A stretch of DNA of 64,000 nt from Bog-473 sp963817735 (GCA_963817735.1 CAWFPP010000014.1:248001-312000); one strand, 5' to 3'. Shown: positions 24,723-36,700, counted from the first letter of the stretch. Notes: generated by a model not told the origin, from the sequence alone. Made by a program: numbers and translations.

Positions 24723-27680
24723 TTGCCGAAGAAGATCCGCGTCTATGAACTGGCCAAAGAGCTCGGCCTTACCAACAAGGAGGGGCTGGAGCTGGCCCTT
24801 TCCCTGGGGATCGGGGTCAAGAGCCACTCGTCCTCCATCGAGGACGCGCAGGCCGACCGCGTCCGCCGCAAGGCCGATGCCGAGGGCCTGCGTCGGCCCG
24901 TCCAGCCCGAGGAGCCCGCTCCGGCCAAGAAGGCTGCCAAGGCCACCAAGGCTGCCAAGGCCACCAAGTCGGCGCCCCTAGGCGGCGCGGACGACGACGG
25001 CGCCGGCGAGGCACCGGCACGACGCCCGCTCACTTCGGTATCGAGCAGCTCGGCTGCGAGCAGCGCCCCGGTCAAGAAGGCTCCGGCCCGCCCGGTGTCG
25101 GCGCCGGCGGCGGCAGGGTCCGGCGCCGAGGCTCCGGCAGCCGCGGCGACCCCGCCCCGCTCGCCCCGCCTGATCAGCAGCAGCCGCCCGACGCCACCCC
25201 CGGCCGCGCCGTCGGCACCTGCTGCATCTGCTGCCCCAGCTCCAGCTCCAGCCCCAGCCACGGCGGCGCCCGGCGCACCCGCCGCTCAGTCCGCCCCGGT
25301 TCAGGCCCACGCGCCGGCTACGGCTGCCCCGCCCGCCGCGCCGGCCCAGGCCCCGGCCGCGGCGCCGGCGGCGCCTGCTCCGTCCACGCCATCGGCACCG
25401 GCACCCGCCGCGGCCCAGGCTCCGCCGGAGACGGCGGCACCCACCGCTCCCGAGCGCTCCCGCTCGCCCCGGCCACCGCTCAGCCCATCGGGCAAGCCCG
25501 TGCCCCCGCCACCGGGGTCTCGTCCGCCCCTGGGCCCGAGCGGCCGGCCGATTCCGCCCCCGCCCGGCATGGGTGGGCGTCGCGCCACCGCGCCGCCGTC
25601 GCGTCCCGGTGGTTCCTACCCGCAGCGCACCGGTGGCCGTCCCGCCGGCGCGGGCGCAGGTCGTCCCGCCGGCACCGGTGGCCCCTCCGGCGGCGGCTAC
25701 GGCGGCCGTCCCTCCGGGGGAGGCGGCTTCGCCGGCCGACCCGGTGGAGGAGCCCCCACCGGTGCACCCCCGCCGGGAGGTCGTGGCGGCATGCCGGGGC
25801 GGCGGCCCCCCCAACGGCGCGCCCGCAGGCGCCGGCGCAACCTCGAAGAACTGGAGCCGACGCAGCTCACCACGTACCAGCCCTCGACGGCGCCCGTCCC
25901 CGACGGCGAGATCATCATCGAGCGAGGCTCGACCGCCCGCGACCTCGGGCCCAAGCTCAACCGCAGCGCCGGCGACATCGTGCGCTTCTTGCTCCTGCAG
26001 GGCGAGATGGTCATGGCGACCCAGTCGCTGACCGACGACATGATCGAGCTCTTCGCGGCTGAGATCGGCGCCGACGTGCGCCTGGTCGACCCCGGCGAGG
26101 AGCAGGAGGCGGAGCTGCTGGCCCGCTACTTCGAGGACGAGGACGAAGAGGACGACTCCGACCAGCGGCCGCGCCCGCCGGTCGTCACCGTCATGGGGCA
26201 CGTCGACCACGGCAAGACGCTGCTGCTCGACCGCATCCGCTCGACCGACGTCGTGGCCGGCGAGGCCGGCGGCATCACCCAGCACATCGGTGCCTACCAG
26301 GTCGTCTGGCAGGACCACCGCATCACGTTCATCGACACGCCGGGCCACGCCGCCTTCACGGCCATGCGGGCCCGCGGCGCCGAGGCCACCGACATCGTCA
26401 TTCTGGTGGTGGCCGCCGATGACGGCGTGATGCCCCAGACCATCGAGGCGATCGACCATGCCAAGGCGGCGGACGTCCCGATCATCGTGGCCGTCAACAA
26501 GATGGACCGGCCTGACGCCGACTCGTCCCGTGTGCTCCAGCAGCTCTCCGAGCGCGAGCTGGTGCCCGAGGCCTGGGGCGGCGACACCATCGTGGTCGAG
26601 GTCTCCGCGCTGCAGGGGACCGGCATCGACAGCCTGCTCGAGCAGATCGTGCTCGTGGCCGAGGTGGAGGAACTGACGGCCCGGGTCGAGGGCGAGGCCC
26701 GCGGCGTGGTGCTCGAGGCCAATCTCGAGGCCGGCCGGGGGCCGGTGGCCACCGTGATCGTGCAGCAGGGCACCCTCCGTGTCGGCGACCCGGTGGTGGC
26801 CGGGCCGGCGTGGGGCAAGGTGAAGGCGCTGGTGGACGACCGGGGCGACCACATAAAGGAGGCGCTGCCCTCGACGCCGGTGCAGGTGCTGGGCTTCTCG
26901 GAGCCGCCGCACGCCGGGGACGAGATGCGCGCCGCCAAGGACCTGGCCCGGGCCCGCACGCTGGGTGAGGCCAGGGTCCAGCGCTTCCGGCTGTCGGGGC
27001 ACAAGCCGGTCGCCGCCGCGGCCGGGGCCAAGCTCGAGGACCTCTTCGAGCAGATCTCCCGCGGCGAGACGGCGACGCTGAACATCGTCTTGAAGGCCGA
27101 CGTGCAGGGCTCTTTGGAGGCCGTGACGGACTCGTTGAAGCGCTTGGAGCGCGACGACGTGAAGCTGAGCTTCGTGCTGCGCGGCATCGGCGGCATCACC
27201 GAGAACGACGTGCAGCTGGCGGCGGCCTCCAACGCCACCATCATCGGTTTCAACGTGCGCCCCGACAAACGCTCCCGCGAGCTGGCGGAGTCGTCCGACG
27301 TCGAGATCCGGACCTACGAGATCATCTACAAGCTGCTGGAGGACATCGAGGCGGCCATGCTCGGACTGCTCTCCCCGGTCTTCGAGGAGGTCGTCACCGG
27401 CGAGGCCGAGGTGCGCGAGGTGTTCCGGGTGCCCCGGATCGGCGCCGTGGCCGGGTGTTACGTGCGCGACGGCAAGATCACCCGCGGGTCCAAGGTGCGC
27501 TTCCTGCGCGAGGGCACGGTCATCTGGAAGGGCGCCATCAACTCGCTGCGCCGCTTCAAGGACGACGTGCGCGAGGTGGCCTCGGGCTTCGAGTGCGGAA
27601 TCGGGCTGTCGGACTTCCAGGACCTGAAGGAAGGCGACATCATTGAGACCTACGACGAGCGCGAGATCGCCAGGACCTGA
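24723..27680 (+). CDS. infB: Translation initiation factor IF-2
   Basis: A 985-residue IF-2. The N-terminal IF2N module (KKIRVYELAKELGLTNKEGL) is followed by about 350 residues of Ala/Pro-rich and then Gly/Arg-rich linker, a second IF2N-like segment (ARDLGPKLNRSAGDIVRFLL), the GTPase domain with G1 GHVDHGKT near residue 492, G3 DTPGHAAF and G4 NKMD, and the C-terminal domains to EGDIIETYDEREIART. It delivers initiator tRNA to the ribosome. The start is TTG at 24723. The linker is GC-extreme, which explains the long antisense open frame there. Confidence 0.97.
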   Translation: MPKKIRVYELAKELGLTNKEGLELALSLGIGVKSHSSSIEDAQADRVRRKADAEGLRRPVQPEEPAPAKKAAKATKAAKATKSAPLGGADDDGAGEAPARRPLTSVSSSSAASSAPVKKAPARPVSAPAAAGSGAEAPAAAATPPRSPRLISSSRPTPPPAAPSAPAASAAPAPAPAPATAAPGAPAAQSAPVQAHAPATAAPPAAPAQAPAAAPAAPAPSTPSAPAPAAAQAPPETAAPTAPERSRSPRPPLSPSGKPVPPPPGSRPPLGPSGRPIPPPPGMGGRRATAPPSRPGGSYPQRTGGRPAGAGAGRPAGTGGPSGGGYGGRPSGGGGFAGRPGGGAPTGAPPPGGRGGMPGRRPPQRRARRRRRNLEELEPTQLTTYQPSTAPVPDGEIIIERGSTARDLGPKLNRSAGDIVRFLLLQGEMVMATQSLTDDMIELFAAEIGADVRLVDPGEEQEAELLARYFEDEDEEDDSDQRPRPPVVTVMGHVDHGKTLLLDRIRSTDVVAGEAGGITQHIGAYQVVWQDHRITFIDTPGHAAFTAMRARGAEATDIVILVVAADDGVMPQTIEAIDHAKAADVPIIVAVNKMDRPDADSSRVLQQLSERELVPEAWGGDTIVVEVSALQGTGIDSLLEQIVLVAEVEELTARVEGEARGVVLEANLEAGRGPVATVIVQQGTLRVGDPVVAGPAWGKVKALVDDRGDHIKEALPSTPVQVLGFSEPPHAGDEMRAAKDLARARTLGEARVQRFRLSGHKPVAAAAGAKLEDLFEQISRGETATLNIVLKADVQGSLEAVTDSLKRLERDDVKLSFVLRGIGGITENDVQLAAASNATIIGFNVRPDKRSRELAESSDVEIRTYEIIYKLLEDIEAAMLGLLSPVFEEVVTGEAEVREVFRVPRIGAVAGCYVRDGKITRGSKVRFLREGTVIWKGAINSLRRFKDDVREVASGFECGIGLSDFQDLKEGDIIETYDEREIART

Positions 27681-27762
27681 GCGCCCTGCGGTCGGGTCAG
27701 GTCGGGTTCGGTCCGGCGGGGTCCCTTCGATTCCTGTGTGATTCCAGTGAGGAGCTGATGCG

Positions 27763-28137
27763 GTGAGACGGCGCACGGCGACATACCCGCGTGCCCTGCG
27801 GGTCAACCAGGTGCTGCGGCAGGTGCTGGCCGAGGAGCTCGAGCGCCTGGCCGACGCCGACGAGCTGCCGATGGTGACGGTGACCTCGGTTGACGTGGCT
27901 CCCGACATGCGGACGGCCGTGGTGTACCTGGCCACCCTCGAAGAGGCGACCGCGGTGGTGCTCGAAGAACGCCGGGTGCGTCTGCAGCGCACCGTGGGCG
28001 CGCAGATGACGATGAAGCGCACGCCCAAACTGACCTTCCGGGCCGACCCGGCCATTGCGGCGGGCTCCCGGGTCGAAGAGCTACTGCGCGGGTTGCACGA
28101 CCCGAACCAGGGGGAGCCCCCGGCCGACGAGTCGTGA
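27763..28137 (+). CDS. rbfA: Ribosome-binding factor A
   Basis: A 124-residue RbfA with the KH-type core: RVNQVLRQVLAEELERLAD, VTVTSVDVAPDMRTAVVYL and a C-terminal MKRTPKLTFRADPAI motif. It helps 30S maturation and cold adaptation. The start is GTG at 27763 with GAGGAG upstream; the nearby ATG at 27758 is in another frame. Its stop overlaps the truB GTG. Confidence 0.95.
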   Translation: MRRRTATYPRALRVNQVLRQVLAEELERLADADELPMVTVTSVDVAPDMRTAVVYLATLEEATAVVLEERRVRLQRTVGAQMTMKRTPKLTFRADPAIAAGSRVEELLRGLHDPNQGEPPADES

Positions 28138-29126
28138 GCCCTCAGCCGGAGCCCGGGGTGGGCCGGGAGCGAGAGCCGACCGCCACGCCGCCGACCCTGC
28201 CGACTGCCCCGCCCCCGCCGCCTCCCCCGCCTCCGTCGGGAAACGTCTCCGGCCTGGTGGTCGTCGACAAGGAGGCGGGCTGGACCTCCCACGACGTGGT
28301 GGCTCGCTGCCGCCGGATCTTCGGCCAGCGCCGGGTGGGGCACGCCGGCACGCTCGACCCCGACGCCACCGGTGTGTTGCTGGTGGGGCTGGGCCGGGCG
28401 ACCCGCCTCATGCGCTTCCTGACCGCGCTGCCCAAGACCTACACGACGGACATCGTGCTCGGGGCGGCCACCTCGACGCTCGATGCCTCCGGCGAGGTCC
28501 TCGCCACCTACGACATGTCCCACGTCACGCCCGAGATGGTGGCGGCCGCCGCGGCCGAACTCACCGGGGAGATCGAGCAGGTGCCGCCCATGGTGTCGGC
28601 CGTGAAGATCGGCGGGCGGCGGCTGCACGAGTTGGCCCGTCAGGGGATGGAGGTGGAGCGCCCCGCCCGCACGGTCACCGTCACCAGCTTCGACACCGCT
28701 CCGGCGCCCGGGCACCCCGGCGTCTACCGGGCCAAGGTCGTCTGCTCGTCGGGCACCTACATCCGGGTCCTGGCGGACGACCTCGGCCGCCTGCTCGGAG
28801 GGGGTGCATATGTGGCGAAGCTGCGGCGCACGGACATCGGCTCCTTCGGGGAGGCCGACATGCGCCCGCTCGACGCCATCGGCCCCGAGCGGGTCCTGAC
28901 CCCGGCCCAGGCCCTGCGCGACCTCGATGCCGTGACGGTCGACGCCGCGGCAGCCGCCTCCATCCGCACCGGGCTGCCCCTCGACAGGGTCCCGCTCGGC
29001 GCCGTGGGCGACGGCCCGTGGGCCATGCTCGACGAGGCGGGGGAGCTGCTGGCGGTCTACGAGGCGACGGGCAGTGACCGCATCCAGCCGGCCGTCGTGC
29101 TGGCCGGGCCGACGACCGAACGGTGA
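28134..29126 (+). CDS. truB: tRNA pseudouridine(55) synthase TruB
   Basis: A 330-residue TruB, forming pseudouridine 55 in the T loop of tRNAs. After a Pro-rich N terminus of about 35 residues come LVVVDKEAGWTSHDVV, the catalytic motif VGHAGTLDPDATGVL with the nucleophilic Asp, and PPMVSAVKIGGRRLHELARQG. The C-terminal PUA-like domain is present. It starts with GTG inside the rbfA stop (GTGA). Confidence 0.95.
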   Translation: MSPQPEPGVGREREPTATPPTLPTAPPPPPPPPPSGNVSGLVVVDKEAGWTSHDVVARCRRIFGQRRVGHAGTLDPDATGVLLVGLGRATRLMRFLTALPKTYTTDIVLGAATSTLDASGEVLATYDMSHVTPEMVAAAAAELTGEIEQVPPMVSAVKIGGRRLHELARQGMEVERPARTVTVTSFDTAPAPGHPGVYRAKVVCSSGTYIRVLADDLGRLLGGGAYVAKLRRTDIGSFGEADMRPLDAIGPERVLTPAQALRDLDAVTVDAAAAASIRTGLPLDRVPLGAVGDGPWAMLDEAGELLAVYEATGSDRIQPAVVLAGPTTER

Positions 29127-29138
29127 CGGACGCCCGAC

Positions 29139-29152
29139 TACCCTCGATCGCG
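29139..29152 (+). promoter_or_regulatory. -10 box (TACCCT) before ribF
   Basis: TACCCT at 29139-29144 lies eight bases before an in-frame ATG of ribF at 29153. This supports a leaderless second start distinct from the coupled GTG at 29123. Confidence 0.4.
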
Positions 29153-30076
29153 ATGCCGCCCGATGAAGGAACCGCCGTCACGATCGGGGCCTACGACGGG
29201 GTCCACCTCGGGCACCGCGCCCTGCTGCGCGACCTGTCGGAGCGGGCGGCGGCGGCCAGGCTCTCCACCGTGGTGGTCACCTTCGACCGTCATCCCGCCG
29301 CGGTCGTGCGCCCCGAGTCCGCGCCGAAACAGCTGACCGGCCTCGAGCAGAAGTTGGAGCTGCTGGCCGACTGCGGCATCGACCGCACCGTGGTCATCCC
29401 CTTCGATCTGGCCCGGGCCGAGGAATCCGCCGAGGACTTCGTCACCGAGGTCCTCGTCGACCAGCTGTCGGCCCGCCTGGTCGTGGTGGGGGAGGACTTC
29501 CACTTCGGCCACGGCCGCCGGGGCAACGTTGACCTGCTGCGTCGGATGGGCGCCGCCGCCGGCTTCGAGGTGGTCGGGGTCGGCCTGACCGGCGACGGGC
29601 GCGACGCCGTGTCCTCGACCCGCATCCGGGCCCTGCTCGCCGAGGGCGAGGTGGACGCCGCGGCCCGCCTGCTCGGTCGGCCCCATGAGGTCCGCGGCGC
29701 GGTGGTCCGGGGGGACGGGCGCGGCGGCCCCGAGCTGGGATTCCCGACCGCCAACCTGGCCGTGGCCGACGATATTGCTCTGCCCGCCGATGGGATCTAC
29801 GCCGGGCACTTCCGGCGGGCTGACGGGAGTCTCCACCAGGCAGCCATCTCCGTGGGCCGGCGCCCGACCTTCTACGAACCGGGCACGGCAGGGGTCCTGG
29901 TCGAGGCCTATCTGCTGCACTTCGACGGCGACCTCTACGGGGAGGCGGCCGGGGTGACCTTCTCTCACCGGCTGCGGGCGGAGCGGCGTTTTGACTCCGT
30001 CGAGGCCCTGATCGCCCAGATGCGGGCCGACGTGGAGGCCACAGAACGGGTGCTGGCGTCGGCCGATCAGCCCTGA
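29153..30076 (+). CDS. ribF: Bifunctional riboflavin kinase/FAD synthetase
   Basis: A 307-residue RibF that makes FMN from riboflavin and FAD from FMN. The adenylyltransferase domain has VTIGAYDGVHLGH and SSTRIRALLAEG; the kinase domain has ELGFPTANLAV, DGIYAGHFRR and RRPTFYEPGTAGVLVEAYL. ATG at 29153 is chosen because it begins just before the first strand and has a TANNNT box eight bases upstream. GTG at 29123, which overlaps the truB stop as GTGA, would add ten residues and may serve read-through messages. Confidence 0.94.
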   Translation: MPPDEGTAVTIGAYDGVHLGHRALLRDLSERAAAARLSTVVVTFDRHPAAVVRPESAPKQLTGLEQKLELLADCGIDRTVVIPFDLARAEESAEDFVTEVLVDQLSARLVVVGEDFHFGHGRRGNVDLLRRMGAAAGFEVVGVGLTGDGRDAVSSTRIRALLAEGEVDAAARLLGRPHEVRGAVVRGDGRGGPELGFPTANLAVADDIALPADGIYAGHFRRADGSLHQAAISVGRRPTFYEPGTAGVLVEAYLLHFDGDLYGEAAGVTFSHRLRAERRFDSVEALIAQMRADVEATERVLASADQP

Positions 30077-30167
30077 TCGCCCCTGATCAGCGGGCGGCTG
30101 CTACGCTGTAACGCGGCTGGGGAGGGTTCCCGCCACACTCCGACAAGCTCTTCGAGGTTCTTCCTAC

Positions 30168-30425
30168 ATGCCCGACACGCAGGCCACCATCTCCGAGTAC
30201 CGGTTGCACGAGAGTGACACCGGCTCACCCGAGGTGCAGATAGCCCTGTTGTCGGGCCGGATCAACCACCTGACGGAGCACCTGAAGGAGCACAAGGGGG
30301 ACCACCACACTCGGCGGGGCCTGATGAAGCTCATCGGCCAGCGCCGCCGGCTGCTCGACTACGTCCGCAAGAACGACGTCGAGCGCTACCGCACCATCAT
30401 CGGCCGACTCGGCATCAGAAGGTAG
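30168..30425 (+). CDS. rpsO: 30S ribosomal protein S15 (uS15)
   Basis: An 85-residue uS15, near the family norm, with HESDTGSPEVQIALLSGRI, LTEHLKEHKGDHHTRRGL and LIGQRRRLLDYVRK. It binds the central domain of 16S rRNA. A 91-base spacer separates it from ribF; TACGCT at 30102-30107 is a weak -10 candidate that would give a leader of about 55 bases, room for S15 autoregulation. No strong ribosome binding site is seen. pnp follows, the classic rpsO-pnp order. Confidence 0.98.
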   Translation: MPDTQATISEYRLHESDTGSPEVQIALLSGRINHLTEHLKEHKGDHHTRRGLMKLIGQRRRLLDYVRKNDVERYRTIIGRLGIRR

Positions 30426-30554
30426 CGGTAGCAGCAGCACCACAGAACCGGGCGTCTTCAGCCACCTGGCTGCCAGTCGCCGCTCACTTCGGGTGCGAGG
30501 TGGTCGACTACTGGGAACCAGCAACGAAGATGCCCCCGAGACACGAGGAGCATC

Positions 30555-33079
<2,525 letters not shown>

Positions 33080-33083
<4 letters not shown>

Positions 33084-34342
33084 TCGAGACATCTGTCCTA
33101 CCCTGCGGCATCCGCCTGGTCACCGAGACCATGGCGGATGTCCGCTCGGTAGCGGTCGCCTACTGGGTCGGCACGGGCTCGCGTGACGAGCCCGGCGAAC
33201 TCGCCGGGGCGTCGCACTTCCTGGAGCACCTGCTCTTCAAGGGCACGGAGCAGCGGTCGGCTGTCGCCATCGCCGAACAGCTCGACGAGGTGGGTGGCGA
33301 TTGCAACGCCTTCACCACCAAGGAGTACACGACCTTCTACATCAGGCTTCTCTCCGAGCACCTGTCGCTCGGGCTCGACATCTTGAGCGACATCATGTGG
33401 GCGCCGGCTCTGCGGTCCGAGGACATAGAGGCCGAGCGTACGGTCATCCTCGACGAGATCCTGATGCACGCCGACGAGCCGGCCGACCTGGCGGCGGAGC
33501 GGTGGCAGGAGGCGCTCTTCCCCGAGCACGCCCTCGGGCGGGACACCCTGGGGACGGCTTCGTCGGTGCAGCGGATCACCCGCGAGGACATCCGCGCCTT
33601 CTTCGAGTTGCACTACAGGCCGGCCAACATGGTGGTCTCCGTCGCCGGCGACTGCACCCACGAGGCGGTGGCGGCCGACCTGGAACGGCGCTTCGCCGGC
33701 GGGTCGGGCGGCGCTGCCCCGGCCCGGACCCCGCCGGGGCCCGACACCGTGGGCCTCGACGTGGTGCGGCGCTCCACCGAACAGGCGCACCTGGTCTACG
33801 GCATGCGCTCGGTCTCGCGCTTCGACGAGCGGCGCTGGGCGCTGGCCGTGTTGAACCATGTGCTGGGCGGTGGCCTCTCGAGTCGCCTCTTCCAGAAGGT
33901 CCGTGAGCAGCGCGGGCTGGCGTACTCGGTCTGGTCGGAGCGGGCGGCCTACGAGGACAGCGGATCGCTGGCCATCGTGGTCGGCACCGCGCCCGAGCAC
34001 ATCGACGAGGTCCTGCGGATCGTGGAGACCGAGCTCGAGCTGCTGGCCGCCGACGGGGTCACCGACCGGGAGCTGGCCGTGGCCAAGGGCAACCTGCGCG
34101 CCGAGATGCTGCTCTCCGGCGAGGACTCGGGTGCCCGTATGAGCCGTCTCGGTGCGTCGATGCTGTTGCACGGCGAGGTGCTCTCGGTCGACGAGGTGCT
34201 GGCGCGCATCGACCGGGTCGAGAAGGCCGATGTCCTGCAGGTGGCGGGGGAGCTGGTGCGGTCACCCCGCACGCTGAGCGCCGTCGGACCCTTCGACAGG
34301 CGGGACTTCGAGTCCCACCAGCCCGCCCTGGTCGCCCGGTAG
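33080..34342 (+). CDS. M16 family zinc peptidase
   Basis: A 420-residue pitrilysin/processing-peptidase-like protein. The inverted zinc motif HFLEHLLFKGT supplies His, Glu and His, and the third ligand Glu lies in the ERTVILDEI helix. The second domain holds the RR/Y-type segment ILNHVLGGG-like LNHVLGGGLSSRLFQKVREQRGLAYSVWS. In many bacteria this gene sits after pnp; its substrates are unknown. It starts with TTG in a TTGA overlap with the pnp stop. Its own TAG stop forms part of the dapB -10 box. Confidence 0.93.
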
Positions 34343-34352
34343 CCTGCTGGGC
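34340..34352 (+). promoter_or_regulatory. -10 box (TAGCCT) before dapB, made from the M16 stop codon
   Basis: TAGCCT at 34340-34345 includes the upstream TAG; seven bases then the ATG of dapB. This is the closest match to leaderless spacing among the stop-codon boxes. Confidence 0.5.
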
Positions 34353-35162
34353 ATGCAGAAGGTCGGTGTCGTCGGCGCCGGCGGTCGCATGGGTCAGGAG
34401 GTCTGCCGTGCCGTCTCGGAGGCGGCCGACCTCGAGCTGGTCGCCGCCATCGATCCCGGCCACGTCGGAGCGGACGCATGCGGCCGGACGATCGTGGGCG
34501 AGGTCAACGCCCTGGGCGACCTGGGGGCTGAGGTCGTCGTGGACTTCACCATCGCCGAGGCGGTGCGCCACAACGTCAGGCACTACGCAGTGCTGGGCAT
34601 CCACGCCGTCATCGGGACCAGCGGGCTGTCCGACGCCGACATGGCCGACATGAGGGCGCGCTTTGTGGGGACCGGCGGCTCCGGCTCCGGGGGCGGCGGC
34701 GCCAACGCGGTGGTCGTGCCCAACTTCGCCATCGGGGCCGTGCTGCTCCTGCACTTCTCCCGCATCGCGGCACCGCTCATGGACGGCGTCGAGATCATCG
34801 AGCTGCACCACGACGCCAAGCGCGATGCGCCCTCGGGCACCGCCATGCACACGGCGGCCGTGATCGATGCGGCCCGCCGTGAGGCGGGGAGCGGCGCGTG
34901 GCCGACCGACCCCACGACGGACATGGTGCTGGCCGGGGCCCGCGGTGCCGAGTCTCCCGGCGGCGTACACGTGCACTCGGTGCGCCTGCCCGGCCTGGTG
35001 GCGCACGAGGAGGTCATCTTCGGCGCCCCGGGACAGAGCCTGACCATCCGCCACGATTCCTACGATCGGCGGTCGTTCATGCCCGGCGTGCTGCTCGCCG
35101 TGCGGGCCGTGCCCGATCGGCCCGGGGTCACGGTCGGGCTCGAAGCCTTGCTGGGGCTGTGA
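34353..35162 (+). CDS. dapB: 4-hydroxy-tetrahydrodipicolinate reductase
   Basis: A 269-residue DapB of the diaminopimelate/lysine pathway. NAD(P)H motif VGVVGAGGRMGQEV, DFTIAEAV, GTSGLSD, PNFAIGAVLLLHF and the substrate motif ELHHDAKRDAPSGTA are intact. A Gly/Ser insertion (GTGGSGSGGGGANAV) sits in a loop before the PNF motif. Its stop overlaps the GTG of the next (TetR) gene. dapA, the preceding enzyme, is 3.5 kb downstream. Confidence 0.96.
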   Translation: MQKVGVVGAGGRMGQEVCRAVSEAADLELVAAIDPGHVGADACGRTIVGEVNALGDLGAEVVVDFTIAEAVRHNVRHYAVLGIHAVIGTSGLSDADMADMRARFVGTGGSGSGGGGANAVVVPNFAIGAVLLLHFSRIAAPLMDGVEIIELHHDAKRDAPSGTAMHTAAVIDAARREAGSGAWPTDPTTDMVLAGARGAESPGGVHVHSVRLPGLVAHEEVIFGAPGQSLTIRHDSYDRRSFMPGVLLAVRAVPDRPGVTVGLEALLGL

Positions 35163-35718
35163 ACCCTGACGTCCGGGAACGGCTTCTGCAGGCCACCTAC
35201 GACTGCGTCGCTCGCTGGGGATTCGCCAAGACGACGGTCGAGGACGCGGCACGCCAGGCCGGGGTGTCGCGGGCGACGGTGTACCGCTACTTCCCGGGGG
35301 ACGCGACGAGCTCTTCTCGGCGGTGGTCGGGTGGGAGTTCTCCCGCTTCTTCCTCCGGCTCTACCAGGAGGTCTCCGACGCCGACACGTTGGAAGAGGTC
35401 ATGGAGCGCGGCCTCATGTTCGCTCACCGCGCCCTGGTCGAGCACGAGGTGCTCCAGCGTGTCCTGGTGACCGAGCCCGACACATTGCTGCCGCGGTTGT
35501 CCACCGAGGCGGACCAGACCCACACGCTGGTCGCGCAGTTCCTGGCGCCGTACCTGGTGCGCCACGGCATGGCGGAAGGCACCGACCTCGACGCCGCGGC
35601 CGATTTCCTGGCCCGCATGGTCCTCTCCTACATCAGCTCGCCGGGACGCTGGGACTTGAACGACTCTGACCAAGTGGCGCTGCTGGTCCGCTCCGAACTG
35701 CTTGCCGGCATCCGGTGA
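35159..35718 (+). pseudogene. TetR-family regulator, frame broken by one base
   Basis: The N-terminal helix-turn-helix (RERLLQATYDCVARWGFAK, VSRATVYRYFPG) is read from GTG at 35159, overlapping the dapB stop. The rest (VGWEFSRFFLRLYQEVSDAD to the stop at 35718) is read in the next frame. The frames join cleanly if one G is restored in the G5 run at 35296-35300, giving YFPGGRDELFSAVVGWEF. This is either a recent inactivating deletion or a homopolymer sequencing error. The HTH resembles that of the TetR gene at 36701. The repaired protein would be about 186 residues. Confidence 0.85.
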
Positions 35719-36605
35719 CCGACTCCGGGTCTCGGCCACAGCCCCAGCCTGCGCCGCCTCCGCCGTGCTACCGCCACCCCGAAAAGGCGGCTTCGGTGTT
35801 GTGCGGCCACTGCAACCGCCCCATCTGCACCGACTGCATGATCGCAGCGGCGGTCGGCTGGCAGTGCCCGGAGTGCACGTCCGAGGGGGCGAAGCGGTCC
35901 CGGCACGTGCCCGCGTTCACCCACACGAGCAGGGGCCGGACCGGCGTGGTGGGCTCGACCAACCCGACGCCGATCGTGCTCACCATCATCGGCATCAACG
36001 TGGTGGTCTTCTTCCTCGAGGGCTTCGGCACCAACGCCAGTGTCATCAATCGCTACGGCCTGTGGCCCGACGGGGTGCACTTCCTGCACCAGTACTACCG
36101 GGCCTTCACCGCCATGTGGCTCCACGCCAGCTTCGAACACATCTTCTTCAACATGATCACCCTGCTCATCGTGGGCCCGGCCCTCGAGGTGCTCCTGGGC
36201 AAGGTGCGCTTCGTCGCCCTGTACCTGCTGGCCGGGCTCGGGGGGAGTGTGGGTTCGTACCTTCTCGGTCCGCACAACGAGCTGGGGATCGGTGCTTCCG
36301 GCGCCATCATGGGCGTCCTGGGGGCGTACATCGTGGTGGGACTGCGTCGCCGATTGCCGGTGACGCCGGTCGCCATCCTTCTGGTCCTCAATCTGGCGCT
36401 CGGGTTCACGGGCAACACGGACTGGAGAGCCCATCTGGGCGGCCTGGCCGTCGGGGCCCTGCTCGGGTTCCTCTACGACTACGCCGGCGAGCTGCGGGAC
36501 CGGAACACCGCCCTGGTGCTCACCGTTGGCGGGAGCGTGGCCCTGCTGGCCGTGCTGGCGCTGCTCATCACATCCATCGCGCCCGGGCACGTCAATCTCA
36601 ACTGA
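35715..36605 (+). CDS. Rhomboid-family intramembrane protease with N-terminal zinc-binding module
   Basis: A 296-residue protein. Residues 18-55 hold a B-box-like Cys/His array (C18, H21, C30, C33, C38, C41, then QCPEC), probably binding zinc in the cytosol. Six or more membrane segments follow, with the rhomboid serine motif GIGASGAIMGVLGAY and the catalytic His in DWRAHLGGLAVG; HASFEHIFFNMI is the loop-helix motif. It cleaves membrane proteins within the bilayer; targets are unknown. The GTG start overlaps the upstream TetR stop (GTGA), suggesting one transcript. Confidence 0.92.
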   Translation: MTDSGSRPQPQPAPPPPCYRHPEKAASVLCGHCNRPICTDCMIAAAVGWQCPECTSEGAKRSRHVPAFTHTSRGRTGVVGSTNPTPIVLTIIGINVVVFFLEGFGTNASVINRYGLWPDGVHFLHQYYRAFTAMWLHASFEHIFFNMITLLIVGPALEVLLGKVRFVALYLLAGLGGSVGSYLLGPHNELGIGASGAIMGVLGAYIVVGLRRRLPVTPVAILLVLNLALGFTGNTDWRAHLGGLAVGALLGFLYDYAGELRDRNTALVLTVGGSVALLAVLALLITSIAPGHVNLN

Positions 36606-36606
36606 A

Positions 36607-36623
36607 GGCCGGGGCCCCCGGCC
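36607..36623 (+). terminator. Possible GC hairpin after rhomboid
   Basis: GGCCGGGG and CCCCGGCC are perfect inverted arms separated by one C, just after the rhomboid stop. The real loop would open to four or more bases. No T run follows, so termination is only possible, not shown. Confidence 0.3.
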
Positions 36624-36663
36624 CCCAGCCCCCGCGACCTGGGCTCCGGCCTCCGCCAAGTGG

Positions 36664-36700
36664 TTGACAGTGAGACAAAAATCGCCGTACTGTTTCACAG
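36664..36700 (+). promoter_or_regulatory. Promoter and operator of the TetR-diiron operon
   Basis: TTGACA (36664-36669), an 18-bp spacer and TACTGT (36688-36693) form the best sigma-70-type promoter in the window, and the -10 ends seven bases before the GTG, so the mRNA should be leaderless. An inverted repeat GTGAGACA/TGTTTCAC (36670-36677 and 36691-36698, one mismatch, 13-bp centre) lies across the spacer and -10, where a bound TetR dimer would block polymerase. Autoregulation is inferred. Confidence 0.7.

Noticed and set aside
24978..28715. A 1245-codon open frame on the minus strand across infB-rbfA-truB
   Set aside because: It is antisense to three well-supported genes, has no domain, and is rich in His/Arg/Gly/Asp as expected from the complement of GC-rich codons.
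30061..30092. CTGATC-rich inverted repeats before rpsO as an operator
   Set aside because: They partly fall in the ribF coding end and are short and imperfect; no clear promoter is in register.
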